Below are positions 1 through 5,752 of a stretch of 10,751 bases of DNA, in pieces (the stretch's first letter is position 1; every line of letters begins with the position of its first letter). The stretch covers positions 1-10,751 of the forward strand of contig JAEUSA010000285.1 of NCBI GenBank assembly GCA_016788945.1. The letters run 5' to 3'. This DNA is from Leptospiraceae bacterium. Its GTDB lineage: Bacteria > Spirochaetota > Leptospiria > Turneriellales > Turneriellaceae. The notes under the pieces were generated by a model. The model was not told where the DNA came from. It made no database searches and saw nothing but the letters and a program-made list of their open reading frames with translations. Position numbers and translations under genes: made by a program.

Positions 1-2
1 CG

Positions 3-1514
3 ATCACCATGGAAGGCGCTGAGGAAAAGCTGGCCATTGCGGCGCTGCTCACAGCAGCCATGTACGTCGCAGGTAGATTCAACGACTCGTTACTTTATTT
101 CGGCGTCCTGATCGCCAACGCAATCAACTTTATTGCGCTGCTCGTCGAGCTCTCACACGGCAGCGAACGCATGTTCATATTGAATTTTCAGGCAGCTGGG
201 TTCATGTTCTATGCCGTCGCAACGATTCTTCTACGCTTCAAAAAAGTCTGGCCGATGCGGTTTAATTTTGGTCCGATTTTAACGGGCGTCGCACTTTTAT
301 CATCGTTTGTCGGCATCATCAGTGAACTCCAGCGCGTCGTAACGGGTAAAGAATCTCGTTTGTTGATGATCACACTGGTTTTCGCCGCCTACGCGATGGT
401 GCTGCTGGTGATAGGTTTTAGGCAACGAAAAGTCTGGTTCAGACAAGCAGGCCTCTTTTTCATGGGGTTGGCAATCGCGAAATTTTATTTAATCGATATC
501 TGGCAATGGGATAAATCGGTCCGCATCATCGCGGGCATTATTATGGGAGGTGGCCTCGTGCTCATCAGTTTCTACTACGAAAAGTTCCGCTCTAAATTCA
601 AAGAAATGGGATTAATTCTTGTTCTGACAGGCATTGCCCTGCCTTCGGGTGACGCCGTCGCAGCCGAAAAATTCAAACCGAACCGGTTCAAGTTTGTCAA
701 AGAGCTCGCACCACCTGCCGACGGTGTGAACGGCAAAAATTTTGGCAGTACGGTGATCGATGCAGAACTCTATAAATCCGCAGGTGAAACCGACCTGCGC
801 CTGTCTTATGACGGCAAGGTGCTACCTTATGCGCGCCGCGTAAAAAAGAGCGGCGACGATAAAAAAGTTGAAAAAGACATAGCCACGACCGATCTCGTGA
901 CTTCTGTCGACGGGGAAAACACCTCGATCTATATCTTTGAAAACAAAGACCGTATCCGCATGAGTGCGTTGAAGCTGACGTTCAAAGAGAAAGACTATAC
1001 CCGCGAAGTACTGGTTTATACCCGCTCGGGCCGTTTTCAGAACAATACACTCGCCAAGAGCACAACGCTCACGCGCAAAGCCGGCAAACCCGAATTTCAC
1101 TTGATCGAGTTTGAACACACCAGCGGCGAGATGCAGGTACAAGTAAAGAACGAAGACGACCCCGCGCTCACGCTCGAAAAAATTGCCGCCGTATCCGAAA
1201 AAGAACTGCTGATTTTCCGGGTACCCGAAGGCTTCAGTGATTCTGAGAAGAAAATTCTGGTTTTCTACGGCGGTGAATACGCGCAGAAACCCAAATACGA
1301 TATCGGCGACTCTCTCGGTGACAATACGGCGCTGGCTGAATTTGGTCTCGGTGCAGAAAAAGCCAACCCGCAGTACAGATTGACGCTGTTCGACCCGCCC
1401 TATTCGATCTGGATGTTCCGCACGATTTTCTGGTTGCTGCTCATTCTGATTGCTTGGCGTATGCTGGCAATTTACCGAAAAGAGAAGTCGACAAACCCTG
1501 CGTCACAGGGATAG
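3..1514 (+). CDS. DUF2339-like polytopic membrane protein fused to a DUF3999-like periplasmic domain (5' end outside window)
   Basis: The reading frame is open to the left edge of the window and the first visible residues are mid-protein, so this is the C-terminal part of a longer gene. The ATG at position 9 is an internal methionine. Counting from it, residues 1-198 hold about seven hydrophobic segments and end in a pattern (FYLIDIWQWD, then RIIAGIIMGGGLVL, then YYEKFR) like the C-terminus of DUF2339 membrane proteins. Residues 200-219 form a short hydrophobic stretch ending in AVAA, which looks like a signal peptide. Residues 220-465 are hydrophilic and resemble DUF3999 (FKFVKELAPP near the start, then DLRLSYDGKVLPYARRV). 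A final membrane segment near 466-488 precedes a basic tail. DUF2339 and DUF3999 genes are commonly neighbours in proteobacteria; here they share one frame. The function of both families is unknown, and an envelope role is inferred. The gene ends 4 bp from the convergent remA. Confidence 0.75.
   Translation: MTMEGAEEKLAIAALLTAAMYVAGRFNDSLLYFGVLIANAINFIALLVELSHGSERMFILNFQAAGFMFYAVATILLRFKKVWPMRFNFGPILTGVALLSSFVGIISELQRVVTGKESRLLMITLVFAAYAMVLLVIGFRQRKVWFRQAGLFFMGLAIAKFYLIDIWQWDKSVRIIAGIIMGGGLVLISFYYEKFRSKFKEMGLILVLTGIALPSGDAVAAEKFKPNRFKFVKELAPPADGVNGKNFGSTVIDAELYKSAGETDLRLSYDGKVLPYARRVKKSGDDKKVEKDIATTDLVTSVDGENTSIYIFENKDRIRMSALKLTFKEKDYTREVLVYTRSGRFQNNTLAKSTTLTRKAGKPEFHLIEFEHTSGEMQVQVKNEDDPALTLEKIAAVSEKELLIFRVPEGFSDSEKKILVFYGGEYAQKPKYDIGDSLGDNTALAEFGLGAEKANPQYRLTLFDPPYSIWMFRTIFWLLLILIAWRMLAIYRKEKSTNPASQG
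1496..1510. terminator. Short hairpin at the first convergent gene junction
   Basis: CCCTG, a five-base loop (CGTCA) and CAGGG form a perfect 5-bp GC-rich stem just before the TAG stop of the membrane-protein gene. The remA stop lies only a few bases further on. There is no T-tract on either side and the stem is short, so termination is only a possibility, supported mainly by position and by the similar arrangement at the other two convergent junctions. Confidence 0.25.
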
Positions 1515-1518
1515 GCTG

Positions 1519-1782
1519 TTAATCTTCGACGGCTTCTTCGACGGTACCTGGTCGCTCCATGCGCTGCATCAGCGCTTCGGGGCGCATGGCCGACATGAAA
1601 ATAAAATCGCTGTCAGTCAACACCATCGAACGCATCTTGCGCCCCATGGTGCAATCGACCAGATTATTATTCTCGCGACCCTGATCACGTAACCGTTTCG
1701 CTACCGCCGTTTCAGGCGATATGATCGCGACAATTTTGCTGATCGCGACGCTGTTCGAAAAACCGACATGCAGAAGCTTCAT
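1519..1782 (-). CDS. remA: RemA/DUF370 family DNA-binding regulatory protein
   Basis: This 87-residue protein matches the RemA (YlzA, DUF370) family along almost its whole length: an N-terminal beta-strand (KLLHVGFSN), SPETAVAKRLRDQGRE, LVDCTMGRKMRSMVLTDSD, and MSAMRPEALMQRM. In Bacillus subtilis RemA is a ring-forming DNA-binding protein that activates biofilm matrix and osmoprotection genes; its role in spirochaetes is not established. It starts 4 bp after the yicC stop, with a GGAG Shine-Dalgarno sequence (CTCC at 1790-1793 on the plus strand) inside the end of yicC, so the two should be co-transcribed and probably translationally coupled. yicC-remA adjacency is also found in Firmicutes, where gmk and rpoZ follow; here the next gene is convergent, so gmk and rpoZ are not part of this operon. 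The acidic tail (VEEAVED) lies beyond the conserved region. Confidence 0.9.
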   Translation of the reverse strand: MKLLHVGFSNSVAISKIVAIISPETAVAKRLRDQGRENNNLVDCTMGRKMRSMVLTDSDFIFMSAMRPEALMQRMERPGTVEEAVED

Positions 1783-1786
1783 TGGT

Positions 1787-2713
1787 TTACTCCAGGTTGC
1801 GCACTTGCTCGCGCAGGCGTTCGATTTCGGTCTTCATGATAACGGTCAGCGTATTGATATCGACGTCCTGCGCTTTCGAGCCGATCGTATTCGCTTCACG
1901 CTGTAGTTCTTGCAGAAAGAATTCGATCTCCCGACCGGCGCTCTTTTTGCTACGGAACAGTTCGAGCATACGCGCGATATGCATGCCAATGCGGCTGATT
2001 TCTTCGCTTGCATCGTTGTGCACGCTGCGAATAAAGTCGTCTTTCTTCTCGTTCCAGATCATGCGCGCAATCTGCATCGTACGGTCGCGCTGTTTGTGAC
2101 GCAACCCACGGGTTTCGCCACCCGATTCATCGAGAGAGCGAAAAAAATCAGAATAGATGCGGTGCCGCAGCGCGATAACCTTCTTGCGGTATGTTTGTGC
2201 ATGCAGAACACCGATCTGCCGCTGCACGCGCGCGAGATAACGCAGGTGCGTCATGCACGCACGCGTCGTGCGTTTGCCTTCAGCGACGCGGGCGCGCTGC
2301 ATTTTGATCAATGCGCGCAACAGATGAAAGTCGAATTTTGACTGGTACGTGCGCCAGTTTTTCACACGGCGTTCCATAAAGCCGGGAATATTGAGAAATT
2401 CGCGCGGGTCAATCGTGACCTTTTTCTTGCGCAGCTGCTGCGCGAGAAATTTTTCGAATTGTTGTACGATGTCAGTATTGAATACAATGTCGACGGGCAG
2501 CGCAGAAGCCGACTGGAACGCGACCTCGATGCGGCCACGGCTGAAACGCTTACGAATGATTTCTTCGCTGTGTGATCTGAACCAACCGAGTTCGTCAGGG
2601 TACTTCAGTTCGATTTCGAGAAAGCGGCTGTTCAAAGAGCGCGCAGAACAAACAATCTGCACACCTTCGGCGCTGAAATGGCTCTCGCCATAACCCGTCA
2701 TACTTTCGATCAC
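1787..2713 (-). CDS. yicC: YicC/YloC family endoribonuclease
   Basis: The 308-residue product begins MIESMTGYGES, the hallmark YicC N-terminus, followed by ARSLNSRFLEIELKYPDEL and FSRGRIEVAFQ, and ends in the conserved DUF1732-type C-terminus (EIEFFLQELQREANTIGSKA, then a terminal helix). E. coli YicC and B. subtilis YloC are endoribonucleases implicated in small-RNA and mRNA turnover; that activity is inferred here by family. The GTG start at 2713 is chosen because the family conserves the residues before the internal ATG, and because AGGAG (CTCCT at 2722-2726 on the plus strand) lies eight bases upstream. The length is slightly above the roughly 290 residues usual for the family. The gene sits second in a three-gene operon, 48 bp after a 57-residue gene and 4 bp before remA. 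Confidence 0.92.
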   Translation of the reverse strand: MIESMTGYGESHFSAEGVQIVCSARSLNSRFLEIELKYPDELGWFRSHSEEIIRKRFSRGRIEVAFQSASALPVDIVFNTDIVQQFEKFLAQQLRKKKVTIDPREFLNIPGFMERRVKNWRTYQSKFDFHLLRALIKMQRARVAEGKRTTRACMTHLRYLARVQRQIGVLHAQTYRKKVIALRHRIYSDFFRSLDESGGETRGLRHKQRDRTMQIARMIWNEKKDDFIRSVHNDASEEISRIGMHIARMLELFRSKKSAGREIEFFLQELQREANTIGSKAQDVDINTLTVIMKTEIERLREQVRNLE

Positions 2714-2761
2714 GCGCCGGGCTCCTGTGTTTTGCGGTTATCCCGGCGCATGCGAGCACGA

Positions 2762-2935
2762 TCAGGCTTTGATGTCGACGCCTTTCTCTGTATCGATGTG
2801 CTCTTGGTGTTCTTCGCTGCGGGCGAGGCCGTTTTCCCCACGAATCGTCAGATACAAAAGGGCCTTCAGGTCCTCAGAAGAGATGACTGTGGGCTGCACG
2901 GCGTCACGGACGCTTATTTCTGATATGCCTTGCAT
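2762..2935 (-). CDS. Small unknown protein (57 aa) leading the yicC-remA operon
   Basis: A short frame runs from ATG at 2935 to a stop at 2762. It is preceded by GAGGG (CCCTC at 2941-2945 on the plus strand) five bases before the ATG, the best ribosome-binding site in this stretch. An alternative GTG start at 2947 would add four residues but would place that Shine-Dalgarno inside the gene. The product is acidic and soluble, with no membrane segment or signal peptide; its middle (SSEDLKALLYLTIRGENG) could form a helix and strand. I do not recognise a family. Its position, orientation and ribosome-binding site argue that it is real and co-transcribed with yicC and remA. No codon statistics could be run, so a leader peptide or chance frame is not excluded. 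Confidence 0.6.
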   Translation of the reverse strand: MQGISEISVRDAVQPTVISSEDLKALLYLTIRGENGLARSEEHQEHIDTEKGVDIKA

Positions 2936-3026
2936 AGAGTCCCTCACAATCAGAGTGTCGGCCAGACTATCTCAAGGCTTGAGGAAAATTTCTCACTTTT
3001 TTTTAAGAATTGCCGAAATATGTCTC
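2936..3026. promoter_or_regulatory. Divergent intergenic region with 13-bp palindrome
   Basis: These 91 bp separate the small gene of the yicC-remA operon from the secreted YD-repeat gene, and must hold the promoter of each if both are transcribed from here. CTCAAG-G-CTTGAG at 2971-2983 is a perfect inverted repeat with a one-base centre, placed near the middle of the gap, as expected of an operator for a dimeric regulator. A T-rich run follows at 2997-3004. I could not pick convincing -35 and -10 boxes on either strand. That both promoters are here is inferred from the divergent layout. Confidence 0.4.
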
Positions 3027-3785
3027 ATGAAGGTGAGCCGGTTTTTTGCAGCAATATGCATAGTGGGATTTCTGAAATCCGCATTTGCTGGCCCCGAAAT
3101 CTACGACCCGCTTGAGGCCTATAAGAAGGCAAATAACCTGCCGGTACGCCCGGTACGCGAAACGGTCACGGTCGGCACGAGCCGCGAAACGGCCCGTTTC
3201 ATCTATGATAATGGTTTGCTGGTACGCGCCGACTATTCGTACGGGCCGAAAGACCTGCCGGCCGGGCATTCGGTTTATGAATATGACAAAGGTCTACTCG
3301 TTCATGAGCAGTTATTTGATGCCGCCGGCCGACTCGCCGAAGAAATCCGCTATCAATACAAGGCTGGCAAACTCGACAAGTCGATGATACACGATGTGCG
3401 CGGCGCGGCAAAAATCGAATGGCACTATCTCTATGACAAAGAGGGAAACCTTGCAGGCGGCAAGCGCCTGTTGAGTGGCAAGCCGACCGAGTCATTTAAG
3501 CTTGTGCGCCATACCGCAGGCATCACTCAGCATATCTACAACGCAAAGGGTGAACTGACGGCCAAGGTCGAATCAACGCTTGAAAAGGGCGTACTCAGAA
3601 GTCGGGTGCGGACCGGGCTTACCGGCGCACGCTACGCCGAATACCGCTACAACGAAAAGAACCTGCTGATCGAAATTATTTACCATGAAACAGTGCGCGG
3701 AGAAAAAACATTCGTCAAAAAGCATCAATTCGACTATTCACTGCAACGCGATTTGCCTAAAACCGCCCTGCACCAAACGCCGTAA
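3027..3785 (+). CDS. Secreted protein with YD-like repeats, function unknown
   Basis: The 252-residue product starts with a classical signal peptide: MKVS, a hydrophobic core (FFAAICIVGFL), and a likely cleavage after SAFA. The frame stays open upstream of 3027, but the signal peptide fixes the ATG. No strong Shine-Dalgarno sequence precedes it. The mature part carries recurring aromatic-Asp/Asn-Gly units of the YD/RHS type (YDNG, YDKG, YKAGK, YDKEGN, YNAKGE, YNEKN), about 20-25 residues apart, predicting a beta-strand-rich repeat structure in the periplasm or at the cell surface. It is far too short for an RHS toxin shell and has no visible toxin or enzymatic domain. It is divergent from the yicC operon and convergent with lpxK. 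Carbohydrate or surface binding is possible but is only a guess from the repeat type. Confidence 0.75.
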   Translation: MKVSRFFAAICIVGFLKSAFAGPEIYDPLEAYKKANNLPVRPVRETVTVGTSRETARFIYDNGLLVRADYSYGPKDLPAGHSVYEYDKGLLVHEQLFDAAGRLAEEIRYQYKAGKLDKSMIHDVRGAAKIEWHYLYDKEGNLAGGKRLLSGKPTESFKLVRHTAGITQHIYNAKGELTAKVESTLEKGVLRSRVRTGLTGARYAEYRYNEKNLLIEIIYHETVRGEKTFVKKHQFDYSLQRDLPKTALHQTP

Positions 3786-3786
3786 G

Positions 3787-3810
3787 CCGACTCACACGTT
3801 CATGAGTCGG
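3787..3810. terminator. Hairpin between YD-repeat gene and lpxK
   Basis: CCGACTCA (3787-3794) and TGAGTCGG (3803-3810) form a perfect 8-bp stem around an 8-base loop. It starts two bases after the stop of the YD-repeat gene, and its left arm contains the lpxK stop codon, so it could serve both converging transcripts. No T-run follows on either strand, so it is not a canonical intrinsic terminator. Confidence 0.4.
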
Positions 3811-4835
3811 GCCTTCAGGCCTTCTTTAAGTAAAATTTCATTTTCCAACACCTCAAATTCGATCTTGAGGTAATAAAACTGCCTGAGGCCCTTCAGCGCA
3901 TCCATGTGCTTGCGCAGCCGCACATAATCTTTTTCGGTCGTCACGACAAGGTCATAGGGCTTCACCCGCGACAAAATCATTTCGATATCGCGCGCCGAAA
4001 AATCATGATGATCGCGAAAGCTGATCTGCGTTACACTTTCTGCTCCCGCGCGGCGCAGCATTTCTTCGAACGCACGGCTGTTGGCAATCGCTGACAGGGC
4101 CCACACGCTTTCATGCTTGAGTATGTCGGCAGATACAATATGCGTCTTCGCCTGCGGGGTATATTCGTGGGGTATCTTCACGAGCCCTTTCGACGCGTGG
4201 CGGCTGATAAAAATATGCGACAATCCGGAGATTTTCTGCAATTTCTCGCGCAACTCTTCGAGCGCGGTCAGGGGAACGAGGTCTGTTTTTGTGAGTACAA
4301 TCGCCGACGCGCGGTTTAGGTTTTCAACCGGCTCGCGTAATATGCCCTGTGGCAAAAGGCGGCCGCTGCCAAACGGATTCGTAACGTCGATGAGTACGAC
4401 ATCCGCATCGCGCCCGATGCGATAGTGTTGAAAACCGTCGTCGAGCAGAAAGAGCGAGGTGCCAAAATCATGAACGAGCCGCTGCGCATTTTTGAGCCGG
4501 TTGCGCCCGACAGCAACTTTCACACCCGGCAGGTTGACTGCCATCAGGTACGGTTCGTCGCCCGAATCGTCACTGCCCATCAGCAGGCGAAAGCCGTCAG
4601 ACAGAAGATTCGTTTCGTGCGAAAGGCGGCCTCCGTAGCCGCGCGACAAAACCGCCTGATTCGGAAACTCGGCGCGCAACAGTTTACTGAAATAGATCGT
4701 GGCAGGGGTTTTGCCGGTGCCGCCCGTGGTTATGTTGCCGATCGAGAGAATTTTTGCACCCGGAATGCGCACGCTCCGGGTCATGCGGCGGTGCAGGCTG
4801 TTGCCGAATGAATAAAGCTTTTCGAGGGGATTCAC
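3792..4835 (-). CDS. lpxK: Tetraacyldisaccharide 4'-kinase (lipid A biosynthesis)
   Basis: LpxK phosphorylates the 4' position of the lipid A disaccharide at the inner membrane, the sixth step of the Raetz pathway. From the GTG at 4835 the product is 347 residues (E. coli 328). It shows the LpxK variant P-loop GNITTGGTGKTP at 33-44, SRGYGG, SGDEPYLMA, VAVGRNR, the active-site segment LLDDGFQHYRIGRD followed by VVLIDV, GRLLPQGILREP, and FRDHHDF then VVTTEKDYVRL near the C-terminus. The start is uncertain. The frame is open back to 5072, but that far extension would lie antisense to the next gene. GTG 4835 leaves a shorter N-terminus than in E. coli, with no clear Shine-Dalgarno, and the upstream in-frame residues SVIFSLSSVLKI could be part of the membrane-associated helix. 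No acyltransferase or other lpx gene is in the window. Confidence 0.92.
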   Translation of the reverse strand: MNPLEKLYSFGNSLHRRMTRSVRIPGAKILSIGNITTGGTGKTPATIYFSKLLRAEFPNQAVLSRGYGGRLSHETNLLSDGFRLLMGSDDSGDEPYLMAVNLPGVKVAVGRNRLKNAQRLVHDFGTSLFLLDDGFQHYRIGRDADVVLIDVTNPFGSGRLLPQGILREPVENLNRASAIVLTKTDLVPLTALEELREKLQKISGLSHIFISRHASKGLVKIPHEYTPQAKTHIVSADILKHESVWALSAIANSRAFEEMLRRAGAESVTQISFRDHHDFSARDIEMILSRVKPYDLVVTTEKDYVRLRKHMDALKGLRQFYYLKIEFEVLENEILLKEGLKARLMNV

Positions 4836-4841
4836 AATCTT

Positions 4842-4855
4842 GAGGACAGAGGACA
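4842..4855 (+). repeat. Tandem 7-bp repeat GAGGACA x2 at the ribosome-binding site
   Basis: GAGGACA occurs twice in a row between the divergent starts of lpxK and the FlaA-like gene, followed by another G. Both copies contain a GAGG core that could pair with 16S rRNA. The second lies about eleven bases before the ATG at 4864, slightly further than ideal. The repeat could have arisen by slippage. Confidence 0.5.
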
Positions 4856-4863
4856 GACTAAAG

Positions 4864-5679
4864 ATGACAGATATAGTGTTAAAATGGGGGTTGCGGTCGT
4901 CTTTCGCCGCACTGTCTGTTGCTGCGACAATATCTGCAGCCCCGTCGAAGCCCGTAAAACCGGGCAGCCTACCGTCAGATGACGGTGACGCGAAGATTGC
5001 GCCCAAAGCCCAGATAGGACAATTCTGGTACGGGCTTTCCGCCGACGATACAACCTCGTTCAGGTTAGTCACCGATTTTAGCCTGAAGCAGATTGCCCCC
5101 GACAGAAATTATTCCCATCAGGTGAGCGCGCGCATGACCCCGGTTCACCCCGCAACCGACAAAAAATCAGATCTCAAAATTACCTATACCAACGACACCG
5201 ATTTGGTGCAGCAATCACTAAAACTCGCATCCCGGCCGCCGGCATCATTTCCCCTGCAATCTGCCGAATACCGTTGGAACGTCGCGCGCCCCGGTAGCGA
5301 CGTCCTTTATCTGAGGCCCAAAAAAGAGATTTTTCTCTCTGACCGAAACCGTATTTTTTCGGTCTATGTACGCGGCGCGCAACACGCGCATCAGGTATTC
5401 GCTGTTTTTCGCGGCCCCAATAAAATACAACAGGAAATTTTTGTATGTTCACTCGATTTCAGCGGTTGGAAACGTTTTGAAGTCGTGATTCCCCCCTATC
5501 TCCGATTGCGCAATCCGCTCAAGCACAACCGTTTCGAACTTTACTTTAACGGGCTGAAAATACAAAGCCATTTTCGCGATCAACCGGGTATGTCGGTATT
5601 TAACTTCGCCGAAATGTTTATTATGGCTGATACTTCGGATAATAAAATTCCAGGCGCGGACATGAAGGATGATTTTTGA
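4864..5679 (+). CDS. Secreted protein resembling spirochaete flagellar sheath protein FlaA
   Basis: The ATG at 4864 gives a 271-residue protein with a signal peptide (charged K7 and R11, hydrophobic SFAALSVAATI, likely cleavage near SAA/PSK). A TTG at 4840 would add eight hydrophilic residues. The C-terminal half looks like the spirochaetal FlaA fold: a strand with SVYVRG near residue 166, then FAVFRGPN, LDFSGWKRFEVVIPPYLR, a strand with FELYFNGLKI, and MFIMADTSDNKIPG near the end. FlaA proteins form the periplasmic flagellar sheath; the SVYVRG and LDFSGW-IPP motifs are the basis for this call, which comes from motif memory and not a search. A generic jelly-roll lectin-like secreted protein is the main alternative. 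It is divergent from lpxK with only 28 bp between starts, and is followed closely by a glycosyltransferase-like gene. Confidence 0.6.
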   Translation: MTDIVLKWGLRSSFAALSVAATISAAPSKPVKPGSLPSDDGDAKIAPKAQIGQFWYGLSADDTTSFRLVTDFSLKQIAPDRNYSHQVSARMTPVHPATDKKSDLKITYTNDTDLVQQSLKLASRPPASFPLQSAEYRWNVARPGSDVLYLRPKKEIFLSDRNRIFSVYVRGAQHAHQVFAVFRGPNKIQQEIFVCSLDFSGWKRFEVVIPPYLRLRNPLKHNRFELYFNGLKIQSHFRDQPGMSVFNFAEMFIMADTSDNKIPGADMKDDF

Positions 5680-5693
5680 ATGCCGATAGCCCT

Positions 5694-5708
5694 GAGGCAA
5701 TGCGCGTG
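5694..5708 (+). promoter_or_regulatory. Ribosome-binding site and GTG that do not match the annotated frame
   Basis: GAGG at 5694-5697 lies eight bases before GTG at 5706, which opens a frame reading (M)KRFTLAVMHPSFRK. This is the only well-spaced Shine-Dalgarno plus start ahead of the glycosyltransferase-like gene, but its frame is one base out of step with the long downstream frame. It bears on which start is real. Confidence 0.4.
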
Positions 5709-5752
5709 AAACGGTTTACACTCGCCGTCATGCACCCGAGTTTCCGCAAAAG

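Noticed and set aside
1910..2341. A 143-codon open frame on the plus strand
   Set aside because: It lies wholly antisense to yicC, whose family assignment is secure, and its product has no recognisable motif.
3810..3823. Palindrome GGCCTTCAGGCC near the lpxK 3' end
   Set aside because: It is explained by coding sequence for EGLKA and is short; the adjacent 8-bp repeat is the better terminator candidate.
4425..4811. A 128-codon open frame on the plus strand
   Set aside because: It is antisense to the P-loop and active-site region of lpxK and shows no family features.
4836..5072. N-terminal extension of lpxK to an ATG at 5072
   Set aside because: It would add 79 residues not found in LpxK proteins and lies antisense to the signal-peptide region of the FlaA-like gene.
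5680..5709. ATG directly after the FlaA-like stop (5680) as the start of the next gene
   Set aside because: This frame ends after nine codons at 5707-5709 and does not lead into the long downstream frame.
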